A DNA stretch of 64,000 nt from Phycisphaerae bacterium (GTDB lineage: Bacteria; Planctomycetota; Phycisphaerae; Phycisphaerales; UBA1924). Where the stretch lies: positions 62,001 to 126,000 of the forward strand of contig JAUILU010000004.1 of NCBI GenBank assembly GCA_030432905.1. The letters are read 5' to 3'. Shown here piece after piece: positions 26,073 through 33,731 of the stretch. The position numbers were made by a program, and so were the translations under genes. Under the pieces are notes generated by a model, which was not told the origin of the DNA, did not search any database, and was given only the letters and a program-made list of their open reading frames with translations. The stretch's first letter is position 1. The number at the start of each line of letters is the position of its first letter.

Positions 26073-26987
26073 TCAGCCCTCGTTGGTGGGCTGCTTCTCT
26101 TCTTGGGAATCCTCGTCGGCGGGTTGCTCTTGTGCCGAATCCTCGGCTTCGTCTTCCTCGAAGTCCTCGGGCCGGGCGTGCTTGTGCATCTTGACGTACC
26201 AGTCCTCAAGCGGCTGGTACTGGTAGAGATCGAGCTTGAGTTCTCTGCCCCCGAGCTCTTTGTGGTCGGCGTTGACCTTCAAGAAGATGATGAACTTGTC
26301 CCATTTCCGGCGGTCGAAGACCTCGATATCGGACGGCACAAGCGACGCGCCGCCCGGGAGACCGAGCCGAAGCTCTTCCGGGTTCCACGTGTACTTCTTG
26401 CTTGCGACACGGATCATGTGGATAAGCATGAACGCGCCGCCGCCGAGGCCGATGAACGTGAAGAGCCACTGGACGGGGATGTCGTAACTCGCCAGCGGCT
26501 TGGGTCGGTCAGAACTTCCCCATCGCTGCTTGAGCGTTGCAAGCGTGTCACGCGGCCTGCCGCTGAGGTCGGCTGCGATGCGCTCGTTGGTCAGATCACC
26601 CAGCACGCTGAGCGACTTGAACCAGTGGTACCGCGCGATCTCGGCGGCATCGGCAAGAGCGCGCATCGAGGTGCCCTCGGCGGATTGCGTCAGGTCGTTC
26701 AATCGGCTGTCGAGAACGGAGTACTGCTCGGCCGCGGTCATGCCGTCGGGCACGGTCAGGTCGTTCTCAAGAATCCTCGCTTTGTCGGCACGGTCGAGGT
26801 AGGTGTACAGGTGCCAAGAGGCGGACTTTTCGCCGCGACTCGGGTAGGCGATGGTCGCGTCGTAGAGGCCGTAGAGACCGAACCCGACCGACACGATCAG
26901 GAAGACGACCATCTTGATAACCCACCTTCTGGCGAGGTTTGTCTCAAGCGTTTCGTTTGGCTTGGTTTCCTGGGCCGTATCGCTCAT
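26073..26987 (-). CDS. Membrane protein of unknown function with acidic tail
   Basis: 304 residues. Two membrane helices (about 24-44, VIKMVVFLIVSVGFGLYGLY, and about 175-195, WLFTFIGLGGGAFMLIHMI) enclose a periplasmic helical region. After the second helix comes a soluble beta segment (TWNPEELRLGLPGGASLVPS) and a C-terminus made mostly of Glu, Asp and Gln. I recognise no family. Shine-Dalgarno CGGAG precedes the ATG. Cotranscription with the DUF456 gene is likely. Confidence 0.75.
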   Translation of the reverse strand: MSDTAQETKPNETLETNLARRWVIKMVVFLIVSVGFGLYGLYDATIAYPSRGEKSASWHLYTYLDRADKARILENDLTVPDGMTAAEQYSVLDSRLNDLTQSAEGTSMRALADAAEIARYHWFKSLSVLGDLTNERIAADLSGRPRDTLATLKQRWGSSDRPKPLASYDIPVQWLFTFIGLGGGAFMLIHMIRVASKKYTWNPEELRLGLPGGASLVPSDIEVFDRRKWDKFIIFLKVNADHKELGGRELKLDLYQYQPLEDWYVKMHKHARPEDFEEDEAEDSAQEQPADEDSQEEKQPTNEG

Positions 26988-27062
26988 TTCGGTGGTGCTC
27001 CGTTGGTCCTACTAGAGAGTTTGCCGACTGTTGTGTATGTCGGCCGATTGGGATGCCTCGAA

Positions 27063-27290
27063 TCAGTCGGATTCGGGAGAGTTGAAGGTATCCGACCACC
27101 ACTTATCCGCCCACATCCGCCCGCCCGGTGTCCGCATGAGGTGGTCGAACCCGCCGAGCCTGGTCTCGCGCGTGGGGATGCGTGTGCTTGGCTTGCCAGA
27201 ACGTAAAGCCTTTGCCAGCCAGCGTTCATGCGTTTGCCGCGCGATCCGGCCGTGGTCCTTGAGTGTGAGCTTCGACAGCGGGTTCCACAT
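27063..27290 (-). CDS. Small conserved-looking hypothetical protein
   Basis: 75 residues, basic, with no signal or membrane segment: MWNPLSKLTLKDHGRIARQ at the start, then HERWLAKALRSG and PGGRMWADKWWSDTF. The ATG at 27290 is chosen because TACACT ends 8 nt upstream on the minus strand; the frame stays open further upstream but that would run through the divergent gene. Start codons of this gene and the divergent one are only 17 bp apart. Function unknown; coding status rests on the promoter and composition. Confidence 0.6.
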   Translation of the reverse strand: MWNPLSKLTLKDHGRIARQTHERWLAKALRSGKPSTRIPTRETRLGGFDHLMRTPGGRMWADKWWSDTFNSPESD

Positions 27291-27297
27291 CGTGAGG

Positions 27298-27304
27298 TAG
27301 TGTA
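27298..27304. promoter_or_regulatory. Overlapping divergent -10 boxes (TAGTGT on +, TACACT on -)
   Basis: Bases 27298-27304 read TAGTGTA. The plus-strand hexamer TAGTGT ends 4 nt before the GTG at 27308; the minus-strand hexamer TACACT ends 8 nt before the ATG at 27290. Both fit TANNNT and share five bases, so RNA polymerase could open only one direction at a time. Confidence 0.45.
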
Positions 27305-27307
27305 CCC

Positions 27308-28084
27308 GTGCCGACCACGGCGTCTCCAAACACACACCGACCGCCAATTCCGTATGCGCACGAATTTCCGTATCATCGTGCTGTGCTTGGATCTCACCTC
27401 TGTACCGGTTGCGGCTGCGAACTCTGCAGAATCCCGGCGCCACCAGATCCCGTCTACGGCCTGCCCGTCTGCACCTGCCCGAGCTGCGGCACGTCGGTCG
27501 TTCGACGCAAGCACCGCACCCGGACGCAGCCGGTCGCTTTCAAACGCCTCGACCGCGCGTTCAACCGGATGGCGCTGTCTCTCTTTGCGATCGCCGTCTT
27601 CGCAGGCTCGGCGCTGCTGATCGCGATGGTCGCGGCATACAGGGCGAGAGACTACGACCTAAGCGCGTGGTCGGCGCTGATCTATCCGATCCGCACAGCC
27701 GACAAAGCCGAGTTGTTCTCGATCGCGCTAATCAACCTGATCGTGGCCACGACTCAGCTTTCCTCGGGCATCATCCTCAGCAGGCTGCTCTGGCACTGGA
27801 AAACGAAACAGCTCGCGCTCGCGTGGCTCGGCATGCTTGTGGTGATGGCGTTCTTGCCGACGCTGTACCACTTCGTGTTTCCCACTCGCGGAAGCCTGAC
27901 GCTCGATCTCCGACACGACCTAGCCAATCGTCTTCAGATTCTTGTGGTACTCTGGATAGTGACACTCGCGGGGCTCGCGATGGGCAAGGTATCGGCAGAC
28001 GAGCGCAAGCTGGCGGCGAACCGAAGGGTGCGAAGATCGCTCAGATGGGCACGCAAACAGATCCGCAGGAGACGCGTCGGATGA
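27308..28084 (+). CDS. Zinc-ribbon membrane protein of unknown function
   Basis: 258 residues. A cysteine cluster in the N-terminal region, CTGCGCELCRIP and CTCPSCGTSVVRR, looks like a treble-clef or zinc ribbon. Four or so hydrophobic segments follow (IAVFAGSALLIAMVAAY, ALINLIVATTQLSSGIILSR, LAWLGMLVVMAFLPTLYHF, ILVVLWIVTLAGLAMG), and a very basic tail (RRSLRWARKQIRRRR). The GTG start lies in a divergent leaderless arrangement. It overlaps the next gene by ATGA, and the two share the ribbon-plus-helices plan, so they may form a complex. Confidence 0.72.
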   Translation: MPTTASPNTHRPPIPYAHEFPYHRAVLGSHLCTGCGCELCRIPAPPDPVYGLPVCTCPSCGTSVVRRKHRTRTQPVAFKRLDRAFNRMALSLFAIAVFAGSALLIAMVAAYRARDYDLSAWSALIYPIRTADKAELFSIALINLIVATTQLSSGIILSRLLWHWKTKQLALAWLGMLVVMAFLPTLYHFVFPTRGSLTLDLRHDLANRLQILVVLWIVTLAGLAMGKVSADERKLAANRRVRRSLRWARKQIRRRRVG

Positions 28085-29082
28085 GCAGCGAGCAGCCACA
28101 GCGACCGATCTCAACCATCCAAGGCGACCGGCTCTGCGTGAGCTGCGCCTATAACCTGCGCGGCCAGCCCGTGCAGAAAGAAGAGCACTACGGCCTGTTC
28201 ATCGCGCGATGCCCCGAGTGCGGCACACCCGCCGCGATCCAGGAGTACCCGATGCTCGGTCGATGGCCCGGACGCATCAGGGTTCTGCTGGCGCTGTGCT
28301 ACATATCCACGCTGCTTGTTGTTCTCGTAGGAACATGCATCGCGTTCGCCGGGCTTTCGTCGGCAACGCCCGAGTCCGCGACCGCGGAGCTGGCTGAAGA
28401 GATCGCCGAGGCTTGGCTGGACTACGAGTTTGCCGAGCATCAGGCAGGGCGCGACGCAATCGCTGCCAACGGGATATCACCGTGGGTGCGCTACATCTCA
28501 CGCGACGACGAAGGCCGACTCATTGACAACGATGGCCGAATCATTCAGGGTGACTACTGGACCATAATCGGGCCTACGTGGTGGGAAGACACGGGCCGGG
28601 ACGAGGTGATGTGGCCGATGTCCAAACGCATCAGGCGTGCACTCGATATAAGCCGGGACATGGTTGTCTTTGACCTGCTCGTGGCGTTCTCGCTTGGGGT
28701 GTCCTGGGCGGTGTTGCTCATCGCCACGCGCAGGCGCGTGCTCGCGTGTCTCGGATTCGTGCCCGTCGCGGTGACCGTTTTCTTCGCTTGGCTCTTTGCG
28801 GGCGACTATGCCGCCACCTCCGGCGGGATTTTCGCGTCCACGGCCGCCGAGAGCGGGATGCTCTGGTCGGGCTTTATGGTCACGGGCGTGTTGTGGATAG
28901 TCGCCTCGACGCTCGGGCTTGTCTTCGGCCGTCCGATCGCGAGGCTGGGTGTGCGGGCGCTCTTGCCCCCGACGATGCGGGGGGCGGTCGCGGAATTGTG
29001 GTTCACCGACGGCAAGCCCCTGCCGACCGGGACGCGCGCGCCGCGTACCCTTTACCCGGAGGCCGCGCACAAAGAGCGGTGA
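28081..29082 (+). CDS. Zinc-ribbon membrane protein of unknown function
   Basis: 333 residues. The N-terminus has two CxxC pairs, CVSCAYNLRGQP and CPECGTPA, as a zinc ribbon that many planctomycete membrane proteins carry before their helices. Hydrophobic segments lie at about 67-90, 205-225, 230-250 and 265-290. A soluble loop between the first and second (about 95-195) is acidic. The ATG overlaps the previous stop. NDH-2 follows 18 bp later, so the three genes are probably one operon; a link to respiration is only suggested by this. Confidence 0.75.
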   Translation: MSSEQPQRPISTIQGDRLCVSCAYNLRGQPVQKEEHYGLFIARCPECGTPAAIQEYPMLGRWPGRIRVLLALCYISTLLVVLVGTCIAFAGLSSATPESATAELAEEIAEAWLDYEFAEHQAGRDAIAANGISPWVRYISRDDEGRLIDNDGRIIQGDYWTIIGPTWWEDTGRDEVMWPMSKRIRRALDISRDMVVFDLLVAFSLGVSWAVLLIATRRRVLACLGFVPVAVTVFFAWLFAGDYAATSGGIFASTAAESGMLWSGFMVTGVLWIVASTLGLVFGRPIARLGVRALLPPTMRGAVAELWFTDGKPLPTGTRAPRTLYPEAAHKER

Positions 29083-29100
29083 GTCTCCGGGAGGTGCCGA

Positions 29101-30420
29101 TTGGCAAGACCTCGGGTCATCATCATCGGCGGCGGGTTCGGCGGGCTTGCCGCGGGTCGCAGGCTGAAAAAGACCAACGCCGACGTTGTCCTCTTCGACC
29201 GGCGCAACCACCATCTCTTCCAGCCTCTTCTCTATCAGGTCGCGACCGCGGGGCTCAGCCCGTCGCAGATCGCGGTCCCGATCCGCAACCTGTTCTCGCG
29301 CAAGACGAACGTCGCGGTGCGGATGGAAGAGGTCATCGGCCTAGACCTTGATGCCAACATCGTGCGCACAACGCGAGGCGAAGAACGCTACGACTATCTC
29401 GTCATCGCCGCGGGTTCGACGCATTCGTACTTCGGTCACGACGACTGGAGTCGGCACGCGATCGGGCTCAAGTCGATCGAGGATGCGCTGGAGATCCGCA
29501 GACGCTTTCTCGCCAGTTACGAGCAAGCCGAACTCGAAGAAAACACCGAACGCCAGCGGGCGCTGATGACGTTCGTCGTGATCGGTGGTGGGCCGACGGG
29601 TGTGGAACTGGCGGGCTCGCTCGCGGAGATCGCGACGAAGAGCCTGCCGCCGGACTTTCGGAACATCGACACCTCCAAAACGCGCATCGTGCTCGTCGAA
29701 GCGGGCGAGCGGCTGCTGACCGCGTTCGACGAGGACCAGTCCGAGCGTGCACGCAAGGACCTTGTTTCGATGGGTGTTGAAGTCCGGTTGAACACAGCCG
29801 CCCAAACGATCGACGCGAAGGGTGTCGAGGTGAAATCGGGCGAGGCAACCGAACGCATCGACGCGGGCGCGGTGTACTGGGCCGCGGGCGTGAGGGCGGA
29901 GGACATCGCCGGGTCGGTCGGGAGCGAAACGGATCGGTCGGGGCGGATCGTCGTCGGGCAAGACCTGAGCGTGCCCGGGCACCCCAACGTGTTCGCGGTT
30001 GGCGACATCGCCAAGTTCGTTGACGAAGCGGGCAACGAGACGCCGGGCGTCGCGCAGGGCGCGATCCAGATGGGCAAGCACGCGGCCTCGATCATCGCCA
30101 AAGAGATCGAATCCGGGAAGCGCTCAGAACTCGCCGAGCGTCCGGTGTTCCGGTACCGCGACAAGGGGAACATGGCGACAATCGGACGCCGGCGCGCAGT
30201 CGCTGATTTCGGCTGGCTCAAGATCGCGGGCCTGCCCGCGTGGCTCATGTGGGCGTTCGTCCACATCGCGTTCCTGATCGGTTTCCGCAACAAGATCGTC
30301 ACGATGATCGAGTGGATCTACATGTACATCACCTTCGGCCGGGGCGCCAGGCTCATCACTGGCGACGGGTGCGAACGGGGTGATTCGGGCGGAACCGGGA
30401 ACGCAGAGGCCGGCGCCTAA
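29101..30420 (+). CDS. ndh: Type II NADH dehydrogenase (NDH-2)
   Basis: 439 residues. FAD-binding VIIIGGGFGGLAAGRRL at the N-terminus and NAD-binding FVVIGGGPTGVELAGSLAE at about 160; NHHLFQPLLYQVATAGL is the quinone-site region typical of NDH-2, and NVFAVGDIA closes the FAD fold. A C-terminal membrane-binding segment (PAWLMWAFVHIAFLIGF) anchors it. It passes electrons from NADH to quinone without pumping protons. TTG start, chosen for the adjacent GGGAGGTG. A ferredoxin-type oxidoreductase is unlikely. Confidence 0.92.
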   Translation: MARPRVIIIGGGFGGLAAGRRLKKTNADVVLFDRRNHHLFQPLLYQVATAGLSPSQIAVPIRNLFSRKTNVAVRMEEVIGLDLDANIVRTTRGEERYDYLVIAAGSTHSYFGHDDWSRHAIGLKSIEDALEIRRRFLASYEQAELEENTERQRALMTFVVIGGGPTGVELAGSLAEIATKSLPPDFRNIDTSKTRIVLVEAGERLLTAFDEDQSERARKDLVSMGVEVRLNTAAQTIDAKGVEVKSGEATERIDAGAVYWAAGVRAEDIAGSVGSETDRSGRIVVGQDLSVPGHPNVFAVGDIAKFVDEAGNETPGVAQGAIQMGKHAASIIAKEIESGKRSELAERPVFRYRDKGNMATIGRRRAVADFGWLKIAGLPAWLMWAFVHIAFLIGFRNKIVTMIEWIYMYITFGRGARLITGDGCERGDSGGTGNAEAGA

Positions 30421-30448
30421 ACTCCGCAAACCAGCGGAGACCACCCAC

Positions 30449-31666
30449 ATGAGCACGTTCGACCAGCGCACCGACAACACACTCCAGCAGCTCGACGCCG
30501 AGGGGCAGTACAAGCACCTGCAGATGCTCGACTCGCCCATGGACGCGGTCGTCAAGATGCGCCAGCCCGACGGCTCGTTCCGCGACACGCTCTGCTTCTG
30601 CTCCAACAACTACCTGGGTTTGGCCAACCACCCCGAGGTCGTCGAGGCCGGTATCAAGGCGCTCCGCGACTACGGCGCGGGCACCGCCTCGGTCCGATTC
30701 ATCTGCGGCACGTTCACACCGCACGAACAGCTCGAGCAGACCATCGCCAAGTACATGGGCACCGAGTCGAGCTATACGTTCGTGTCGTGCTGGAACGCGA
30801 CCGAGGCGCTCTTCCCCACGTTCTGCGAGGCGGGCGATGTGATCGTCTCCGACGAGCTCAACCACGCGTGCATCATCGACGCGATGCGGCTCACCCCCGT
30901 CATCAAGAAGGGCGTCAAGAAGAAGGTCTACAAGCACTCCGACATGGACAGCCTCCGCGAGAAGCTCGCCGAGTGCGAACGCGACCCGGAGATCACCGGG
31001 CAGATCTGGGTCATCACCGACGGCGTCTTCAGCATGGAGGGCGACATCGCCAAGCTCGCGCTCATCCGCTCGCTCTGCAACGAGTTCGACGCCAAGCTCG
31101 TCGTCGACGACTCGCACGGCCACGGCGTCATGGGCGACACAGGCCGAGGCACGCACGAGTTCTGCGGACTCGTCAACAGCGACGGCACCGCAAAGGTCGA
31201 CTACTTCACCGGCACGCTCGGCAAGGCCCTCGGCGGCGGCGCGGGCGGGTTCATCGCGGGCCCCAAGCGCGGCACCGAACTCGTCATCCAGCGCGGCAGG
31301 CCCACGCTCTTCTCAAACGCACTGCCGGTCACCGTCGCCGCCAGCGCGAACAAAGCCATCGAGATCCTCATGGCCGAGCCAGAACGCGTGCAGAAACTCC
31401 GCGACAACACGGCCTACGCGCGGAAGCAGATCACCGCCGCGGGCTTCGACGTCATCGAATCCCCCACCGCCATCTGCCCGATCATCGTGGGCGACACCGC
31501 CAAGGCGATCAGCATGAGCAAACGCCTCATGGAGCTGGGCGTTTTCGTCATCGGCTTCGGCTTCCCAGTCGTCCCCGAGGGCACGGCGCGGCTGCGCATC
31601 CAGATGTCAGCGGCGCATGAGACTTCGCATATTGATGAGTTGGTTGAGGCTTTGAAAAAGTTGTAA
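30449..31666 (+). CDS. kbl: Glycine C-acetyltransferase (2-amino-3-ketobutyrate CoA ligase)
   Basis: 405 residues, alpha-oxoamine synthase family (fold-type I PLP). NNYLGLANHPEV, ASVRFICGTFTPHEQLE and DDSHGHGVMG are family signatures; the PLP lysine is in YFTGTLGKALGGGAGGF. It splits 2-amino-3-ketobutyrate with CoA into glycine and acetyl-CoA, the step after Tdh, whose gene is 15 kb away rather than adjacent. The frame is open upstream, but homology starts at the ATG at 30449, which has GGAGA upstream and a TAAACT box (30418-30423) over the stop of ndh. Confidence 0.94.
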   Translation: MSTFDQRTDNTLQQLDAEGQYKHLQMLDSPMDAVVKMRQPDGSFRDTLCFCSNNYLGLANHPEVVEAGIKALRDYGAGTASVRFICGTFTPHEQLEQTIAKYMGTESSYTFVSCWNATEALFPTFCEAGDVIVSDELNHACIIDAMRLTPVIKKGVKKKVYKHSDMDSLREKLAECERDPEITGQIWVITDGVFSMEGDIAKLALIRSLCNEFDAKLVVDDSHGHGVMGDTGRGTHEFCGLVNSDGTAKVDYFTGTLGKALGGGAGGFIAGPKRGTELVIQRGRPTLFSNALPVTVAASANKAIEILMAEPERVQKLRDNTAYARKQITAAGFDVIESPTAICPIIVGDTAKAISMSKRLMELGVFVIGFGFPVVPEGTARLRIQMSAAHETSHIDELVEALKKL

Positions 31667-31683
31667 AGCTACGCCGTCCTGCT

Positions 31684-31719
31684 CCCTCTCCCCGCTGGGG
31701 AGAGGGCTGGGGAGAGGGG
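31684..31719 (+). repeat. Left inverted repeat of the DUF559 cassette
   Basis: CCCTCTCCCC-gct-GGGGAGAGGG is a perfect 10-bp stem-loop, followed by ct and GGGGAGAGGGG. It lies 18 bp after kbl and may also slow transcription leaving it. Confidence 0.85.
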
Positions 31720-31732
31720 CTCCGACTCTCGC

Positions 31733-31738
31733 TATCCT
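31733..31738 (+). promoter_or_regulatory. -10 box TATCCT, leaderless promoter of the DUF559 gene
   Basis: TATCCT-ctcatc-GTG: the hexamer ends 6 nt before the GTG and no Shine-Dalgarno is present. It lies inside the inverted repeats, so the cassette carries its own promoter. Confidence 0.45.
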
Positions 31739-31744
31739 CTCATC

Positions 31745-32125
31745 GTGGCCCGCAAGGAACCCTACAACACTGACCGAGCCCGCAAACTCCGGCGGGATCA
31801 GACGCCGCCCGAGGGCGTGCTTTGGTCAAAACTGTGCGCCAAGCGGTTGGCTGGCATCAAGTTTCGTCGGCAGCACCCAATCGGGTCGTATGTTGTGGAT
31901 TTCTGCTGCACGGAAGCAATGCTGGTCGTTGAAATTGATTCGATCTATCACGCTGGAAAGCAAAAGCAGGATCACAAACGGGATGCCGAGCTCACCGAAC
32001 GCGGTTACTTTGTAATGCGGATTTTTGCTGGGGATGTAGCCAAGACTATGGACGGTGTGTTATCGACGATTCGGCGGGTGGCTGAAGAGAGGATTGAGGC
32101 GATGGAGAAGAATGAAGACTTGTAG
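31745..32125 (+). CDS. DUF559 family endonuclease-like protein
   Basis: 126 residues. It follows the family pattern closely: LRRDQTPPEGVLWSKL, IKFRRQHPIGSYVVDFCC, LVVEIDSIYH and RGYFVMRIFAGDV. DUF559 proteins share the restriction-endonuclease-like core of Vsr repair enzymes; the acidic residues in VVDF and VEID are the presumed metal ligands. The usual Gly after EID is Ser here. Base composition is lower in GC than the neighbours. Substrate unknown; a role in mismatch nicking or in moving the surrounding repeats is speculation. Confidence 0.85.
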   Translation: MARKEPYNTDRARKLRRDQTPPEGVLWSKLCAKRLAGIKFRRQHPIGSYVVDFCCTEAMLVVEIDSIYHAGKQKQDHKRDAELTERGYFVMRIFAGDVAKTMDGVLSTIRRVAEERIEAMEKNEDL

Positions 32126-32161
32126 CCCCTCTCCCCGGCCCTCTCCCCAGAGGGGAGAGGG
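32126..32161 (-). repeat. Right inverted repeat of the DUF559 cassette
   Basis: CCCCTCTCCCC-gg-CCCTCTCCCC-aga-GGGGAGAGGG: the reverse complement matches the left copy at 34 of 36 positions. It starts directly after the TAG stop codon. Confidence 0.85.
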
Positions 32162-32192
32162 AGGAAGGCCATCGCCTTTGTCACCTGTGCTT

Positions 32193-32558
32193 TCACCTCG
32201 CATCATCCAACGGAAACGCCGGCCTCGAAATCGGCCTGAGCGCCAATCCCAGCAGCACACGTTCCGAATCATCGCCCGCGATGCGGTTCACTTTGATCTC
32301 GCCGCAGCCTTTGCAGCGGTGGACGATGGCCCACTCGCCGGAGTCTTTGGCTTCGATGGCGATGGGCTCCATCGGGCTTCGGCACGGCGAGGCGCGGTCG
32401 CCCGGGCGCTCGTCGACGTGGCGGCTGTAGAGGCACGCGGGGCAGTGGTTGCGGTGTTTGGTGCCCCAGCTCTCGCCCGGGACCTTGAGTTTGCAGTTGA
32501 TGCACGTGAAGCCATCGGCCTCGTTTCGCCTCTGGCGGCGGTGGTTGCTGTTTGACAT
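32193..32558 (-). CDS. RNHCP domain protein
   Basis: 121 residues containing the motif that names the family, KHRNHCPACLYSRHVDE, with CINCKLKVPG before it and HRCKGCGEIKVNRI after it. The cysteine and histidine pairs should bind one or two zinc ions, so this is a small zinc-ribbon protein. Function is unknown; nucleic-acid binding is commonly guessed. No strong Shine-Dalgarno. The 237-bp gap upstream (32559-32795) holds nothing I recognise. Confidence 0.85.
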   Translation of the reverse strand: MSNSNHRRQRRNEADGFTCINCKLKVPGESWGTKHRNHCPACLYSRHVDERPGDRASPCRSPMEPIAIEAKDSGEWAIVHRCKGCGEIKVNRIAGDDSERVLLGLALRPISRPAFPLDDAR

Positions 32559-32795
32559 GTTGAAGATGACTCATCGAGAGCGCACGCAGGCGTCGCCTGT
32601 GCACGCGGGAACTTTGATAGCGGTTTGAGTGCCTGTCAGGTGGATTCCGCGTGTAGAAATCAGCGCGCACTCGTGGCGCCGGGGTTGGCGGAAGGCTTCA
32701 CATGATCAGGCAATAGCGGTCATCAGTGCGCAAAATAACGAGGCGCGACTCTTCAGTCAACGCCCCCATTGATGTGTTTCAGAAATTGCTTCGGC

Positions 32796-33542
32796 TTACC
32801 GCCGTCTGCGGACTGCGAGAGCCGAGCCCGCGATGAATATCACACCCGACGCCGGCGCTGGGACGGTGACGAAGGTGTCGTACGCGGACGAGCCGCCGAT
32901 GTTGATCACGATGCGGTCGAATCTGTCGGCCATGAAGTACCGCGACGCGACGATCGGCTGGATGCGGTTGGCGTGGTGATCGCCGAAGACGACGGTCGGG
33001 TCGTAGAAATCCGAGTTGCTGTCTGCAAACTCAGCAAAGTTCACCGAACCGAGCAGGAACCCGTTGATGTAGAAGTCGAGGCTTGAGGTCTCGCTGACCG
33101 TGCCGTCGATATCGACGATGTCGAGGCCGAACGCCGGGATGGGGTCGGCGAACGCGAGATCGATGGTGCCCGAGGGGTTTGAACCCTCGTCGTTTGGCGC
33201 GTCGAGGACGCCGTCGTTGTCGATATCGCGGTCATTCTGCGCGATGATCAGCGCGGTGCCAATCTGGACCGCGTCGGCGGAGACCGCGAGGTTGCCACCA
33301 GACCACGGCGGGCCTTGGAGATCCGGGTCAGCCGTCGGGCCGAGGTGCTGCGTGTCGAAGCCCGCGACGATGTCGAAGGGCCGATTCGGGTTCGTTCCCG
33401 TGATCGACAGAGCCGGCTCGTATTGATCGGTGATGATCTCGCCGTGAACGAGGTCGTTAAAATCGTAAACTTGACCGCTCGCCGAGACAGCAAGCGACGT
33501 TCCGATCGCCAATGCGATAAATCGCGATGTCTTCATATGCAA
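32796..33542 (-). CDS. Exported PEP-CTERM-like anchored protein
   Basis: 248 residues. A signal peptide (FIALAIGTSLAVSASG, then QVYDF) leads to an all-beta domain with FNDLVHGEIITDQY, which resembles FNDLxxGxxxxxQY starts of secreted planctomycete proteins, and FGLDIVDIDGTVSE. The C-terminus VPAPASGVIFIAGSALAVRRRR, given as VPAPAS then a helix then RRRR, is a PEP-CTERM-type sorting tail processed by an exosortase system. Expected outside the cytoplasm. GAAGG precedes the ATG. The 189-bp AT-rich gap upstream (33543-33731) should hold its promoter; no box is clear. Confidence 0.82.
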   Translation of the reverse strand: MHMKTSRFIALAIGTSLAVSASGQVYDFNDLVHGEIITDQYEPALSITGTNPNRPFDIVAGFDTQHLGPTADPDLQGPPWSGGNLAVSADAVQIGTALIIAQNDRDIDNDGVLDAPNDEGSNPSGTIDLAFADPIPAFGLDIVDIDGTVSETSSLDFYINGFLLGSVNFAEFADSNSDFYDPTVVFGDHHANRIQPIVASRYFMADRFDRIVINIGGSSAYDTFVTVPAPASGVIFIAGSALAVRRRR

Positions 33543-33731
33543 CCGCCTTCAACCCAGAACGGGTTTCCATGACGCCCAATAACTACGCATAAGAAACGTA
33601 CATCACAGGTAAAAATCGGCCACCAAAATTCTGATTTGTGGCATCGATATCCCTAGATGCTTGTTTCGGCGTCACGAAAGCGTGTAGAGCACCTGCCGCA
33701 AACTACCCAGATTCACACCTAGGCAACCCCG

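Larger units (their letters stand above)
31684..32161. mobile_element. DUF559 cassette: gene framed by 36-bp inverted repeats
   Basis: The 478-bp unit starts and ends with copies of a C/G-rich palindrome in inverted orientation (31684-31719 and 32126-32161; 34 of 36 positions match). Between them lies a single gene with its own promoter-like box. The right repeat begins on the base after the stop codon. The layout suggests a small mobile or formerly mobile unit; no target-site duplication is obvious. Confidence 0.5.

Noticed and set aside
31680..31725. Left DUF559 repeat as a simple terminator of kbl
   Set aside because: No T-run follows, and a matching inverted copy lies at the other end of the cassette, so repeat is the better label.
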